DNA of 64,000 nt from Aeromonas simiae. Its GTDB lineage: Bacteria; Pseudomonadota; Gammaproteobacteria; Enterobacterales; Aeromonadaceae. Numbering within the stretch: the stretch's first letter is position 1; the number at the start of each line of letters is the position of its first letter. Positions 1 through 8,830 of this stretch are shown in pieces. The DNA is taken from the NCBI RefSeq assembly GCF_000820125.1, contig NZ_CDBY01000065.1, positions 44,860-108,859 of the forward strand, in the 5' to 3' direction. The notes under the pieces were generated by a model, which made no database searches, had not been told where the DNA came from, and was given only the letters and a program-made list of their open reading frames with translations. The position numbers were made by a program, and so were the translations under genes.

Positions 1-1
1 G

Positions 2-145
2 GTGGCTCAGCTCTATTCGGTGATCCAGACCGGTATGACCCATGGCATGCAGACGATGGATCAAAACCTCAAGCAGTTGGTGGCGCGCGGGATCGTGGCT
101 CAGCTCGATGCCAGAACCAAAGCCACCGACCCTAACAGTATCTAG
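2..145 (+). CDS. pilT: Type IV pilus retraction ATPase PilT, C-terminal fragment (gene starts outside the window)
   Basis: This open frame enters at the left edge with no start and runs 47 codons to TAG. The translated tail has VIQTGM, the stretch MQTMDQNLKQL and a VARGIV segment, which resemble the C-terminus of PilT retraction ATPases. It is followed after 16 bases by pilU, the usual pilTU order. PilT is a cytoplasmic hexameric ATPase that depolymerises type IV pili. Only the last part is present, so the catalytic core cannot be checked. Confidence 0.8.
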   Translation: MAQLYSVIQTGMTHGMQTMDQNLKQLVARGIVAQLDARTKATDPNSI

Positions 146-161
146 CGAGCAGGAGCCGGCC

Positions 162-1280
162 ATGAGCATGGAAGCTTGGTTATCACGTCTTGTCGACGAG
201 CAGGGATCAGACCTCTTTATCACTGTGGGTCGGGCTCCGACCGTAAAATGCAGTGGTCTCTTCACATCGTTAACGGAAGCGCCACTCGATCTGGAGCAGG
301 TACGCCAGGCGATGGCCAGCGTGATGGACGCCCAGGTGCTGGAGCGCTTTGAACGCAAACGTGAGGCCAACTTCGCCATTTCCCGTCCCGGATTGGGGCG
401 TTTTCGGGTCAGCGCCTTCTGGCAGCAGGATGTTCCCGGCATGGTGCTGCGGCGAATACAGATGCAGATCCCGACCTGTGAAGAGCTGAAACTGCCCGCC
501 ATCCTCAAGGATATCGTGATGGCCAAGCGGGGGCTCATCCTCTTTGTCGGGGCGACCGGGGTCGGCAAGTCGACCACTCAGGCGGCCATGATTGGTTATC
601 GCAATGCCCATGGCGACGGGCACATCCTGACGGTGGAAGATCCAGTCGAGTTCGTCCACCAGCATGGGCGTTGTATCGTGACCCAGCGCGAAGTGGGCAG
701 CGATACGCTCTCGTTTGATGAGGGGCTGCGCAGCTCCTTGCGTCAGGCGCCCGATCTCATCTTGATTGGCGAAATCCGCTCACCCGAGACCATGGAGTTT
801 GCCATCCAGTTTGCCGAAACCGGGCATATCTGCATGGCGACACTGCATGCTAACAATGCGGATCAGGCCATTGAGCGGATCATGCACCTCATGCCGGAGG
901 AGCGGCATCGCCAGTTACGTTACGATCTGGCCTTTAACCTCAAAGCCATTGTCGCTCAGCAGTTGTTGCCACTTGCGGATGGCAGCGGGCGCTGCGCGGC
1001 CTTTGAGATCCTGCTCAATACCCCGCTCGTGGCCGATATCATCCGTAAGGGAGAGGTCGATCGCCTGAAAGAGGTGATGGGTCGCTCACGGGAACAGGGA
1101 ATGCTCACCTTTGACCAGTCGCTTTTCGAGCTTTATATGGCGGGCCTAATTGGTTATGAGGATGCCTTGGCCTATGCCGATTCCGCCAATGATCTGCGCC
1201 TGATGATCAAACTGGGTGGGGGCGAGAAACTTGGCTCGGGAACATTGGATAATGTTACCCTGCAACAAGACGCCGACTAA
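162..1280 (+). CDS. pilU: PilT-dependent type IV pilus accessory retraction ATPase PilU
   Basis: A 372-residue PilT/PilU-type secretion ATPase. The ATG at 162 ([10 protein letters not shown]) is preferred over the upstream frame opening at 42, because AGGAG lies just before it and it clears the end of pilT. Visible features are the Walker A loop GATGVGKST near residue 130, an Asp-box region ([12 protein letters not shown]), Walker B ([11 protein letters not shown]) and the His-box ([11 protein letters not shown]). Family knowledge: PilU works with PilT to raise retraction force and is a cytoplasmic hexamer at the pilus base. It sits directly behind pilT, so co-transcription is likely. The start is inferred from the ribosome site; the family call is secure. 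Confidence 0.93.
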   Translation: MSMEAWLSRLVDEQGSDLFITVGRAPTVKCSGLFTSLTEAPLDLEQVRQAMASVMDAQVLERFERKREANFAISRPGLGRFRVSAFWQQDVPGMVLRRIQMQIPTCEELKLPAILKDIVMAKRGLILFVGATGVGKSTTQAAMIGYRNAHGDGHILTVEDPVEFVHQHGRCIVTQREVGSDTLSFDEGLRSSLRQAPDLILIGEIRSPETMEFAIQFAETGHICMATLHANNADQAIERIMHLMPEERHRQLRYDLAFNLKAIVAQQLLPLADGSGRCAAFEILLNTPLVADIIRKGEVDRLKEVMGRSREQGMLTFDQSLFELYMAGLIGYEDALAYADSANDLRLMIKLGGGEKLGSGTLDNVTLQQDAD

Positions 1281-1294
1281 ACCAGAGGAACCCT

Positions 1295-2071
1295 ATGCTG
1301 ATTGTGGTCTCGCCGGCCAAAACGCTGGATTACGACACTCCCCTGCAAACCCGTGAATTCACCCAGCCCGAACTGCTGGAGCACGCCGCCCTGTTGATTG
1401 AACGTGCTCGGCAATTGACGCCGGCCCAGATCGGCTCGCTGATGAAGATCAGCGACAAGCTGGCGGGCCTCAACGCCGCCCGTTTTGCCGAATGGCAGCC
1501 GGACTTCTCGCTTGAAAATGCCCGTCAGGCCATTCTGGCGTTTAAGGGGGATGTGTATACCGGATTGGCGGTCGAGAGCTTCAGCAACGCGGATCTTGCC
1601 TATGCCCAGCAGCATCTACGTATGCTCTCCGGTCTGTACGGGGTATTGCGCCCCCTCGATCTGATGATGCCCTATCGCCTTGAGATGGGGACTCGTCTTG
1701 ACAACCCGCGTGGCAAGGATCTCTATGCATTCTGGGGTGAGATCATCACCGACAAACTGAATGAGGCCCTGGCGAGCCAAGGGGATGACACCCTCATCAA
1801 TCTTGCCTCTGACGAGTACTTCAAGTCGGTGAAACCGGGCCGCCTTCGGGGGCGAATCGTGACGCCGGTGTTCCTTGATGAGAAGAATGGTCAGTACAAG
1901 ATCATCAGCTTCTATGCCAAGAAGGCGCGCGGCATGATGGCCCGTTGGGTGTTGCAACAGCGCGTTGCCCATCCTGAAGGGCTGACCGCTTTCGATGTCG
2001 ATGGCTATGGGTTTGTTGCCGCAGAATCCACCGCGGATCGGCTGGTGTTCAAGCGCGCAGAAAAAATCTGA
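1295..2071 (+). CDS. yaaA: Peroxide stress protein YaaA (DUF328)
   Basis: A 258-residue protein starting [12 protein letters not shown], the conserved opening of the YaaA/DUF328 family, with the later motifs [20 protein letters not shown] and [11 protein letters not shown]. The length matches the family (about 257). In E. coli YaaA limits intracellular iron during hydrogen peroxide stress and belongs to the OxyR response. The ATG is preceded by AGAGGA at good spacing and lies 14 bases after pilU, so it may be read with pilTU. A rho-independent terminator follows at about 2144. Confidence 0.95.
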   Translation: MLIVVSPAKTLDYDTPLQTREFTQPELLEHAALLIERARQLTPAQIGSLMKISDKLAGLNAARFAEWQPDFSLENARQAILAFKGDVYTGLAVESFSNADLAYAQQHLRMLSGLYGVLRPLDLMMPYRLEMGTRLDNPRGKDLYAFWGEIITDKLNEALASQGDDTLINLASDEYFKSVKPGRLRGRIVTPVFLDEKNGQYKIISFYAKKARGMMARWVLQQRVAHPEGLTAFDVDGYGFVAAESTADRLVFKRAEKI

Positions 2072-2143
2072 AATCTCACGGAACCAAACCCGAAGTCGAG
2101 GGGTCTGATACTGTGAATCCTCTGTTGTAAGCACTTTGATAAG

Positions 2144-2173
2144 GCCGATGTCCAATTGACGTCGGCTTTTTTT
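2144..2173 (+). terminator. Rho-independent terminator after yaaA
   Basis: An 8-bp stem GCCGATGT / ACGTCGGC (one G-T wobble) with loop CAATTG is followed directly by a run of seven T. It sits 70 bases after the yaaA stop and would end the pilTU-yaaA transcript. Confidence 0.85.
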
Positions 2174-2400
2174 ATTCTGTTGCCTGTGCCACCCTCACCG
2201 GTTCCCCGCTCTTGCTTGGCAGGCCGGTGCATCGCTGTTCAAAGGGGGAGTGTACCCTGGTGGGGGATATTAACATCGGCGGAAAATAATAAAGGAACGA
2301 TATTCGCTGAGGCGCAAAAATGCGCTATTTACGTTGATTTCATCATGAGGCGTGCATAAGAAGCGAACGGCGGGATTGATATGCTGAATACAGGAGTGTA

Positions 2401-2440
2401 ATACGTTTTATATTTATTGCTGCTGGTGAATAAAACGTAT
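2401..2440. repeat. Perfect 10-bp inverted repeat in the AT-rich gap between yaaA and the PilZ gene
   Basis: ATACGTTTTA (2401-2410) and TAAAACGTAT (2431-2440) are exact reverse complements with a 20-base loop. The gap 2174-2518 is AT-rich, lies between convergent genes, and holds no convincing open frame. The repeat could be an RNA hairpin at the 3' end of the PilZ transcript or a protein site. No U-tract follows on either strand, so it is not a standard terminator. Confidence 0.6.
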
Positions 2441-2518
2441 GCTTTTACAACATTACCTAAGAGGGCCATTCAGTGAATGCCACTGCACTGGTATTCATAT
2501 CGCGTGTGGCAATATTGA

Positions 2519-2914
2519 TTACGACATGGGCGGGGTATTTTGTGAGTGCTGAATATGCTCTTGTAACAGCTGTTCCAGCTCTCGATGTAGCAGCGTTTCA
2601 TCACCAATATTGAGCTCGATGATGCGTTTTAAATGAGTGGCGCTATCGATATCGATGTGATGACAGTAAAAACCGAGTTTCTCTTCGTCAAGATGCGAGA
2701 GCTCAGCGTCCATATGGATGGTGATGTCACTGCCAGCCAGGTGAAATGAGAGGTGATAGTTAAGGGTTTCCCCATGCTGCCAGTCAGGGGGACGACGAAC
2801 CAAGGCACCTTGCAAGGAGATGTCGATGAGCTCGCTGTGCCAGTGATGGTCACCTTGACTCATGTGAATCTTTGTTGAGTAGAGTACGCGAGAAAAACGA
2901 CGACGCTCGGACAT
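2519..2914 (-). CDS. PilZ domain protein, first of two tandem paralogues
   Basis: A 131-residue protein that is almost entirely one PilZ domain. It starts MSERRRFSRVLYS, containing the RxxxR c-di-GMP binding motif (RRRFSR) near residues 4-9, followed by the D-S-G-type motif ELIDISLQGALV near residues 34-45. The start at 2914 has AGAGGGAATC upstream, so the 17-residue extension possible in frame is not used. It closely parallels the next gene: both have ELIDIS-L-GALV, LGFYC, and ATHL-R--ELN. Expected role: a c-di-GMP receptor, possibly for motility or pili, which fits the nearby pilTU. The partner is unknown. Confidence 0.87.
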   Translation of the reverse strand: MSERRRFSRVLYSTKIHMSQGDHHWHSELIDISLQGALVRRPPDWQHGETLNYHLSFHLAGSDITIHMDAELSHLDEEKLGFYCHHIDIDSATHLKRIIELNIGDETLLHRELEQLLQEHIQHSQNTPPMS

Positions 2915-3025
2915 GATTCCCTCTTGCGATTGGCTAGCTAATGTCTTTTGATAATTGTACCGCAATTAGGCACATTTGATAGTGAGGTTTTCTGCAAAAG
3001 CGATGTCTGTCACTGAGCCATGCCG

Positions 3026-3041
3026 CATCACTGGCGTGATG
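3026..3041. promoter_or_regulatory. Inverted repeat CATCAC-4-GTGATG upstream of the first PilZ gene
   Basis: Perfect 6-bp arms around TGGC in the 218-base gap between the two PilZ genes. It shares the CATCA/TGATG half-site with a longer palindrome about 50 bases away. Candidate operator, by inference only. Confidence 0.4.
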
Positions 3042-3083
3042 GCGATCTGGGTCAGACCTATGGGTAAGCAAGAACATATTTAT

Positions 3084-3099
3084 TGATGTGATCACATCA
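3084..3099. promoter_or_regulatory. Perfect 16-bp palindrome TGATGTGATCACATCA between the PilZ genes
   Basis: TGATGTGA / TCACATCA is fully self-complementary. It resembles CRP half-sites (TGTGA/TCACA) but without the 6-base gap that CRP requires, so a different dimeric regulator is more likely. It lies 33 bases before the 3' end of the upstream PilZ gene and about 170 bases before the downstream PilZ start. Confidence 0.5.
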
Positions 3100-3132
3100 C
3101 GGAACGTACAAAGAAAATAACAACAGGCCGCA

Positions 3133-3534
3133 CTAGAGGGTTGCGACAGATTCGTGATTATCCAGTAATAATTGTGTGAGTTCCCGAAGCAGCAGCTTTT
3201 CACAACCCAGGTTCAGCTCAACCATGCGTCGCAGATGAGTTGCGCTATTGATATCGGTATTTTGACAGTAAAAACCGAGCTTTTCCCCCTCTTGGTGGGC
3301 GAGTTCCACCGCCATTCGAATGGCGATATCACTTTCACTGAGGCAAAAAGAGAGATACTTATCCCCCTCTTGTTGAGAGCGCTGGTATTGAGGGCAGTGA
3401 ACCAAGGCTCCCTTCAATGAAATATCGATAAGTTCACAGGGCCAGCTTTCCCCATCCTGATGCAACTCGGCTGCGACGGAGTAAAAAATCCGTTGAAAAC
3501 GGCGGCGTTCACGAACGTTAGGGTGTGCAGGCAT
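3133..3534 (-). CDS. PilZ domain protein, second tandem paralogue
   Basis: A 133-residue PilZ-domain protein. The N-terminus MPAHPNVRERRRFQR carries the RxxxR motif near residues 10-15, then CELIDISLKGALVHC near residues 33-47, and LGFYCQNTDINSATHLRRM towards the end. It aligns along its whole length with its downstream neighbour, so the pair looks like a tandem duplication. Both lie on the minus strand, and this one would be transcribed first. Likely a c-di-GMP effector; the target is unknown. Confidence 0.87.
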   Translation of the reverse strand: MPAHPNVRERRRFQRIFYSVAAELHQDGESWPCELIDISLKGALVHCPQYQRSQQEGDKYLSFCLSESDIAIRMAVELAHQEGEKLGFYCQNTDINSATHLRRMVELNLGCEKLLLRELTQLLLDNHESVATL

Positions 3535-3616
3535 TGAGCGTTCCTGTTGCTGGCAGGTGTGTTAATACTCCATAGTACTGAAAAATGGTCTTTACGTCGT
3601 GGAAAATCTTGCGTTG

Positions 3617-4108
3617 TTAGTTTTGTGTGGTTGTTTTGTCGGATAGTCGTTCCACGATATGCAGCGCCTTGACCAACTGATCCTCTAGGCAGAAACGGGT
3701 TTCCAGGACGGGGCCGAGGCGATTGAGATCGTCGTCCAGTGTGAGCAGGTCCTCTTCCCCCGCATTGCTGTACTTATCATTGAAGCGCAGGACGACATCG
3801 GTGCAGGCGCGCAGCTTGGGATAGATGGTCTCTGCCAGCGCAAGTTGCTCGCCCTTGGCGCTCTCATAGGCGCCCATTACATGGTCGTAGATCTCGAAGT
3901 GGCTGGCCGAGATGTAGTCGACCAGATTGTTGCAAAAGTGCTGAATGCTCTCACAGCAGGGGAGTGAGCGGTGTTTGCCCCGTTGGGGGGTGAATCCCGC
4001 GAGCTGGATGTACTCGACCAGTAGTGCCTGGCGAGCATCCAGAAAGGCATCGATGGCATGGTGTTTCCCTGCGTAAACCGCCCTGGTCTGTTCCAGTTTG
4101 CTTAACAT
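3617..4108 (-). CDS. rsd: Anti-sigma-70 factor Rsd (Rsd/AlgQ family)
   Basis: A 163-residue protein of the Rsd/AlgQ family. Family features seen are the segments LVEYIQLAGFTP, FCNNLVDYISASHFEIYDHV and LETRFCLEDQLV, which follow E. coli Rsd in order and spacing. Rsd binds region 4 of RpoD in stationary phase and shifts RNA polymerase towards alternative sigma factors; in E. coli it also stimulates SpoT hydrolase. The start at 4108 (MLSKLEQTR) is set by GGAGGGG just upstream; a 6-residue extension is possible but less likely. It is divergent from nudC, as rsd and nudC are in E. coli. Confidence 0.9.
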   Translation of the reverse strand: MLSKLEQTRAVYAGKHHAIDAFLDARQALLVEYIQLAGFTPQRGKHRSLPCCESIQHFCNNLVDYISASHFEIYDHVMGAYESAKGEQLALAETIYPKLRACTDVVLRFNDKYSNAGEEDLLTLDDDLNRLGPVLETRFCLEDQLVKALHIVERLSDKTTTQN

Positions 4109-4257
4109 AGCCCCTCCGTGGTGCAAGCCTGCTTCAGGCTGGTGAAACTATAACTAAGTAAATTCCTAACAGGCGTCAATAGACGTTTATGAGGATCGTC
4201 AATCTCTGCTGGCGGGAGTACCATGAAAGGCCAGGCTATTTAGGCAACAAAGGCAAG

Positions 4258-5058
4258 ATGATCATGGGGTTGTGCGATCAAGAGGGGATTTGGTTTGTGA
4301 TCGGTGGGGAGCATCGTCTATGGCTGGATGGGGAGGGGCATCTGCCGGTCGGCCCCTTAAGTCAGCTACCCCCGACGTGGCGTTCCCTGCCGTTTGAGCG
4401 TTTCGACGAGTGGCAGGGAAGGGCGTGCTTCATGATCGATCTCGGTGAGGCCGATCCGGGCGATGGGTTTGTCTCCCTGCGCGCGCTGATGGAGGCGGGG
4501 GATGACGAAGGATTTCGCCTCGCCGGGCGGGCCTGGCAACTGCTCAACTTTCGCCGTACCCATCGCTTCTGCGGCCAGTGCGCTGCCCCCATGCAGCCCC
4601 TCGAGCGGGAGTGGGCGGTACGCTGCGCCAGCGGCCACGTTGCCTACCCGCGCATCTCCCCCTGCATCATCGTCGCGGTGCGGCGCGAAGGGAAGATCCT
4701 GCTCGGGGCGCACCTGCGCCACTATCGCCATGAAGATCCCATGTATACGGTGCTGGCCGGCTTTGCCGAGGCGGGAGAGAACCTCGAGCAGTGCGTGGCG
4801 CGCGAGGTGTTTGAGGAGAGCGGCATCCGGGTCGGCAACATCCGCTACGTGGCGAGTCAGCCATGGCCCTTCCCTCACAGCCTGATGATGGGGTTTCTGG
4901 CCGATTACGAGGGGGGAGAGCTGAAGGTTCAGGAAGATGAACTGGTGGCGGCCGGCTTCTTCGAGCCTGACGCCCTGCCCCGTTTGCCACCTCATGGCAC
5001 CATAGCGCGGCGCCTGATCGAACTGACGCTGGAGGCGATCCGCCGCGGGCACGCCTGA
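4258..5058 (+). CDS. nudC: NAD(+)/NADH pyrophosphatase and RNA deNADding enzyme NudC
   Basis: About 266 residues from the ATG at 4258 (MIMGLCDQEG); an in-frame ATG at 4189 would add 23 residues not expected in the family. It shows a zinc-ribbon start CGQC, the Nudix box GFAEAGENLEQCVAREVFEE, the NudC hallmark SQPWPFPHSLM and the C-terminal PPHGTIARRLIE. NudC hydrolyses NAD(H) to NMN(H) and AMP and removes NAD caps from RNA. Oddity: the fourth zinc Cys of E. coli is absent. The second half reads C-A-S-G-H, so the ligand set may be Cys3-His. Divergent from rsd. Confidence 0.94.
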   Translation: MIMGLCDQEGIWFVIGGEHRLWLDGEGHLPVGPLSQLPPTWRSLPFERFDEWQGRACFMIDLGEADPGDGFVSLRALMEAGDDEGFRLAGRAWQLLNFRRTHRFCGQCAAPMQPLEREWAVRCASGHVAYPRISPCIIVAVRREGKILLGAHLRHYRHEDPMYTVLAGFAEAGENLEQCVAREVFEESGIRVGNIRYVASQPWPFPHSLMMGFLADYEGGELKVQEDELVAAGFFEPDALPRLPPHGTIARRLIELTLEAIRRGHA

Positions 5059-5145
5059 GTTTGCGTCCTCTCACACTTTGCCACCCCCGCCATCCAGTCT
5101 GGGGTGGTACAATGCACCATTTTCGATACCTGATTGGATGTTGGA

Positions 5146-6213
5146 ATGAGCGAACTGAACAATGATCGTTACCTGCGCGCCCTGCTGCGTCAGGATGTCG
5201 ACACCACCCCGGTGTGGATGATGCGCCAGGCTGGCCGTTATCTGCCGGAGTACAAGGCAACCCGCGCCCAGGCGGGGGACTTCATGTCACTGTGCCGCAA
5301 TGCCGAGCTGGCCTGCGAGGTCACCTTGCAGCCCCTGCGCCGTTATCCGCTCGATGCCGCCATCCTCTTCTCCGACATTCTCACCGTGCCCGATGCGATG
5401 GGGCTCGGCCTCTACTTCGAACAGGGCGAGGGGCCGCGCTTCGAGCGTCCGCTGCGCTCGATGGCCGATGTGCAGGCTCTGCCGGTGCCAGATCCGGAAG
5501 ATGAACTGGGCTATGTGATGAACGCGGTGCGCACCATCCGCCGCGAGCTAAAAGGCCAGGTGCCGCTGATCGGCTTCTCCGGCAGCCCGTGGACGCTGGC
5601 CACCTACATGGTCGAGGGGGGCAGCTCCAAGGCCTTCACCAAGATAAAGCAGATGATGTATGCCGAGCCGGCGGCCCTGCACCTGCTGCTCGACAAGCTG
5701 GCCGACAGCGTCATCCTCTACCTCAACGCCCAGATCCGCGCCGGCGCCCAGTCGGTGATGGTGTTCGATACCTGGGGTGGGGTGCTGACCCCGCGCGACT
5801 ACCTCGAGTTCTCCTTGCGCTACATGCACAAGATTGTCGACGGTCTTATCCGCGAGCACGACGGGCGCCGGGTTCCGGTCACCCTGTTCACCAAAAATGG
5901 CGGCCAGTGGCTGGAGCAGATTGCCGCCACCGGCTGTGATGCGGTGGGGCTGGACTGGACCACCGACATCAGCGACGCCAAGCGCCGTATTGGTGACAAG
6001 GTGGCGTTGCAGGGCAACATGGACCCCTCCCTGCTTTACGCCGCTCCGGCGCGGATCCGTGAAGAGGTGGCGACCATTTTGGCCGGCTTCGGCAAGGGCA
6101 ACGGCCATGTCTTCAACCTGGGCCACGGCATCCATCAGGATGTCGATCCCGAGCATGCCGGCGTCTTCGTCGATGCGGTACACGAGCTGTCTCGCCCCTA
6201 TCACGGTGGCTGA
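5146..6213 (+). CDS. hemE: Uroporphyrinogen decarboxylase HemE
   Basis: 355 residues from the ATG at 5146 ([10 protein letters not shown]); an in-frame TTG at 5134 is less likely. It carries the N-terminal signature [15 protein letters not shown] near residues 23-37 and the second signature [17 protein letters not shown]. It decarboxylates the four acetate side chains of uroporphyrinogen III to coproporphyrinogen III in cytosolic haem synthesis. The nudC-hemE order matches E. coli. A 7-bp hairpin (5081-5087 with 5101-5107) and a TACAAT hexamer lie in the 87-base leader. A strong terminator follows. Confidence 0.97.
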   Translation: MSELNNDRYLRALLRQDVDTTPVWMMRQAGRYLPEYKATRAQAGDFMSLCRNAELACEVTLQPLRRYPLDAAILFSDILTVPDAMGLGLYFEQGEGPRFERPLRSMADVQALPVPDPEDELGYVMNAVRTIRRELKGQVPLIGFSGSPWTLATYMVEGGSSKAFTKIKQMMYAEPAALHLLLDKLADSVILYLNAQIRAGAQSVMVFDTWGGVLTPRDYLEFSLRYMHKIVDGLIREHDGRRVPVTLFTKNGGQWLEQIAATGCDAVGLDWTTDISDAKRRIGDKVALQGNMDPSLLYAAPARIREEVATILAGFGKGNGHVFNLGHGIHQDVDPEHAGVFVDAVHELSRPYHGG

Positions 6214-6225
6214 TGACCGAGACGA

Positions 6226-6253
6226 AAGAGGGCCCACAACGGGCCCTCTTTTA
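6226..6253 (+). terminator. Terminator after hemE
   Basis: AGAGGGCCC / GGGCCCTCT, a 9-bp perfect stem with loop ACAAC, then TTTATT. It sits between convergent hemE and the lipoprotein gene and could act weakly in reverse. Confidence 0.88.
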
Positions 6254-6270
6254 TTGATGGATGAACACGC

Positions 6271-6690
6271 TTAGGCGTGCGGTGCGACGGGTTGAGCCAG
6301 GTGCCAGCCCTGCTCGGTCTTGACCAGCCAGAGCGTGGCCTCCTCGCTCTTGAGATCGCCGGCCTTGAAGGCGCCATAGCGGCTCTCCAGCGCCATCATG
6401 GGAAGATCCTGATGGAACTTGCCATTGCTGTCGTAGACCAGATCGTCGTTGCTGGCGCTGCTCAGCTCGTCGAAGTCCTTGAGAAAGCGCAGGTTGTAGT
6501 GAACCTTGATGCGATACAACCCCTCCTGGGTCTCCTCTTTCTCGACCACGGTAAACTCGGCCGGTTCGACCACGCTGCTGCCCAGATCCGCCTGCAGGCG
6601 GGCCAGCACCAACTGCTTAATCTCATCCTCGCCGGGGCCTGAGCTGCACGCGCCGAGCAGCAGGGTCAGCAACAGAAACCATCTTTTCAT
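6271..6690 (-). CDS. Small lipoprotein of unknown function
   Basis: 139 residues from MKRWFLLLTLLLGACSSG. This is a type II signal peptide with lipobox LGAC, so the mature protein would begin at Cys15 and be lipid-anchored. No Asp at +2 suggests the outer membrane. An in-frame upstream extension of 26 residues lacks a signal and is discarded. The mature part is acidic and lysine-rich, without a family I recognise. It lies 74 bases downstream of dsbD on the same strand, so it may be the last gene of cutA-dsbD. Confidence 0.75.
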   Translation of the reverse strand: MKRWFLLLTLLLGACSSGPGEDEIKQLVLARLQADLGSSVVEPAEFTVVEKEETQEGLYRIKVHYNLRFLKDFDELSSASNDDLVYDSNGKFHQDLPMMALESRYGAFKAGDLKSEEATLWLVKTEQGWHLAQPVAPHA

Positions 6691-6764
6691 GAAAACTCCG
6701 AAACAGGGCGCGAAACGTCGGGGGGCCGATTGTGCCACGCCCGCGGGGCAGGGGAAACCGGGAG

Positions 6765-8516
6765 TCACTGACCGATGACCCGATCGAGCCGCTCGGCAAA
6801 TGGCTGTGGCCCCATAAAGCCGGTGATGCGGCTGCCCTTCACTTCGTTGCCGGCCCGATCAAACAGGATCAGGGTGGGCAGGCCGAGCACCTTGAGGTCG
6901 TTGAGCAAGGTCACGTCATCATCGTCGTTGGCGGTGACGTCGGCTTGCAGCAGCACCATGTCGGCAAAGCGGCGGCGCACCGCGGGATCGCTGAAGGTTT
7001 TGTGCTCGAACTCCTTACAGGCCACGCACCAGTCGGCATAAAGATCGAGCAGCATCGGCTTGCCATGGGCCTCCTTGAGGCGGGCCTCCAGGTCGGCGTG
7101 GGTCTTGATCCGCACAAACTGCGGCGCTTCAGGTTGGGCCTGCGCCGTTACCGGTGCCGCGCGCCAGCTGTCATAGGCCAACAACAGGGCCCCCATCATG
7201 GCCAGCAGCAGCACGAAGCCGCGCACGTTGCGCCACACGCTGGCCGCTGCCTGCTGATTGTGGTGATAGAGGTAGCCGCACAGCAGCAGGGCCCAGCCAA
7301 TCCAGGCCAGCGTGCTCACTTGATCCCCCCACAGGCGAGAGAGCAGCAGCAGGGGCACCGCCAGCAGGGCGAAGCCGAACAGCTGCTTGACCCTATCCAT
7401 CCAGGCGCCGGCCTTGGGGAGCAGGCGTCCGCCCGAGGTGCCAAGCAGCAGCAGCGGCAGTCCCATCCCCAGTGAAAGGGCATAGAGCGCCGCCGCGCCG
7501 AGCAGCATATCGCCGCTCTGGGCCACGTAGAGCAGGGCGCCAGAGAGTGGCGCCGTGGTGCAGGGGGAGCAGACCAGGCCGGAGATGGCCCCCATCAGGG
7601 TGACGCCGATGAGGCTGCCCCCTTGCTGGCGGTTAGAGAGCTGGGCCAGCCGGGTTTGCAGGGCGGAGGGGAGTTGCAGGGTATAGAGCCCGAACATGGA
7701 GAGGGCCAGCAGCACGAACAGCAGCGACAGGGTGATGAGCACCACGGGCGCCTGCAAGGCGGCCTGAAATTGCAGCCCCGCCGAGGCGACCACCAGTCCG
7801 AGCAGGGTATAGGTGACGGCCATCCCCTGCACATAGGCCAGCGAGAGGGCAAAGGCGCGGCCGGTAGAGAGGCGCGTCCCGCTCCCGGCGATGATGCCGG
7901 TCAGGATCGGGTACATGGGAAACATGCAGGGGGTCAGTGCCAGCCCCAGCCCCAGAGCGAAGAAGGCGGCCACGCTCAGCCACAGCCCCTGATGGCTGAG
8001 CTTATCGGCAAGTTGCTCCTGCTCGCTGGTCAGCGGCCGTGGGTCGTCGCTCAAGGGGGCCGCTTCGGCGGCCGCCACCGGGGTGATGGTGATGAGGCGC
8101 CCGGTGGGTGGATAGCAGAGTCCCTCGGTGCAGCCCTGATAGGAGAGGCGCAGTTGTCCCCCCTGGGCGGCATCGGTCAGGGTGACCGGAATGCTCACCT
8201 CTTGGTAATAGACCTGGCTCTTGCCGAAGAAGTCATCCTCGTGCGGCGTCCCTGCGGGCAGGGCGGGGGGCGCTATGGTCACCCCTTCTCCCTGGAAGGC
8301 AAAGCGGTGGCGATAGAGGTAGTAGTCGTCGGCGATGGTGAGGGTCAGGGTGAGCTGGTTCCCTTCCTGATGGCTGTCGAGGCGAAATGCCTCGTCCACC
8401 TTGAGAAAGCGTGGCGCCTGTGAAATGCCGAGGGCGCCCAGCAGATCATTGCCGCTGGCCTGTGACAAAAACGGGGTGATCATGAGGGTGAGCAGCAGCA
8501 ACAGCGGGCGGATCAT
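6765..8516 (-). CDS. dsbD: Thiol:disulfide interchange protein DsbD (DipZ)
   Basis: 583 residues with all three DsbD domains. A signal peptide (MIRPLLLLLTLMITPFLSQA) leads to the periplasmic alpha domain with the GCTEGLCYPP cysteine pair. About eight membrane segments follow, with the conserved cysteines of LTPCMFPMYPIL and LVCSPCTTAPLSGA. The periplasmic thioredoxin-like gamma domain carries WCVAC near residue 497. It passes electrons from cytosolic thioredoxin to DsbC/DsbG and cytochrome c maturation. The start overlaps the cutA stop by four bases, as in the enterobacterial cutA-dipZ operon. Confidence 0.97.
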   Translation of the reverse strand: MIRPLLLLLTLMITPFLSQASGNDLLGALGISQAPRFLKVDEAFRLDSHQEGNQLTLTLTIADDYYLYRHRFAFQGEGVTIAPPALPAGTPHEDDFFGKSQVYYQEVSIPVTLTDAAQGGQLRLSYQGCTEGLCYPPTGRLITITPVAAAEAAPLSDDPRPLTSEQEQLADKLSHQGLWLSVAAFFALGLGLALTPCMFPMYPILTGIIAGSGTRLSTGRAFALSLAYVQGMAVTYTLLGLVVASAGLQFQAALQAPVVLITLSLLFVLLALSMFGLYTLQLPSALQTRLAQLSNRQQGGSLIGVTLMGAISGLVCSPCTTAPLSGALLYVAQSGDMLLGAAALYALSLGMGLPLLLLGTSGGRLLPKAGAWMDRVKQLFGFALLAVPLLLLSRLWGDQVSTLAWIGWALLLCGYLYHHNQQAAASVWRNVRGFVLLLAMMGALLLAYDSWRAAPVTAQAQPEAPQFVRIKTHADLEARLKEAHGKPMLLDLYADWCVACKEFEHKTFSDPAVRRRFADMVLLQADVTANDDDDVTLLNDLKVLGLPTLILFDRAGNEVKGSRITGFMGPQPFAERLDRVIGQ

Positions 8517-8830
8517 CGGGTCTCCTCGTCAATCCAGGCGAGATAGGGGGCGTGGCCGCCGTTGACCGGCAGCACCAGGATCTCCGGTACCTGATAGGGG
8601 TGGTGGGCCAGGATGCAGGCCTCGATGGCCGTGGCGTGGCGGGCCGCACTCTTGATGACTAACTGGGTCTCGGTCGCGCGCTCCACCTTGCCTTCCCAGC
8701 GGTAGACCGAGGTGATGCCGGGCAACTGGTTGATGCAGGCGGCGAGGCGCGCCTCCAGCAGGGCATGGCAGAGCCGGTCGGCACTCTCTTGGTCGGGACA
8801 GGTGCAGAGCACCACAATGGCGTCGGTCAT
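8513..8830 (-). CDS. cutA: Divalent-cation tolerance protein CutA
   Basis: A 105-residue CutA1 protein with CTCPDQESADRL, LAACINQLPGITSVYRWEG and HPYQVPEILVLPV in the family order. CutA1 is a trimeric PII-like fold protein linked to divalent metal tolerance; its molecular role is still unclear. It is the first gene of the minus-strand cutA-dsbD unit, overlapping dsbD in an ATGA arrangement. Confidence 0.95.
   Translation of the reverse strand: MTDAIVVLCTCPDQESADRLCHALLEARLAACINQLPGITSVYRWEGKVERATETQLVIKSAARHATAIEACILAHHPYQVPEILVLPVNGGHAPYLAWIDEETR

Noticed and set aside
2156..2359. A 67-codon frame after yaaA
   Set aside because: It begins inside the terminator, has no ribosome site, and the translation looks random.
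3084..3099. CRP binding site
   Set aside because: The halves TGTGA and TCACA are adjacent, without the 6-base spacer that CRP needs, so it is listed only as a palindrome.
5081..5113. Hairpin CCACCCC/GGGGTGG with TACAAT before hemE as a regulatory switch
   Set aside because: The loop is 13 bases and no suitably spaced -35 box was found; noted in the hemE entry only.
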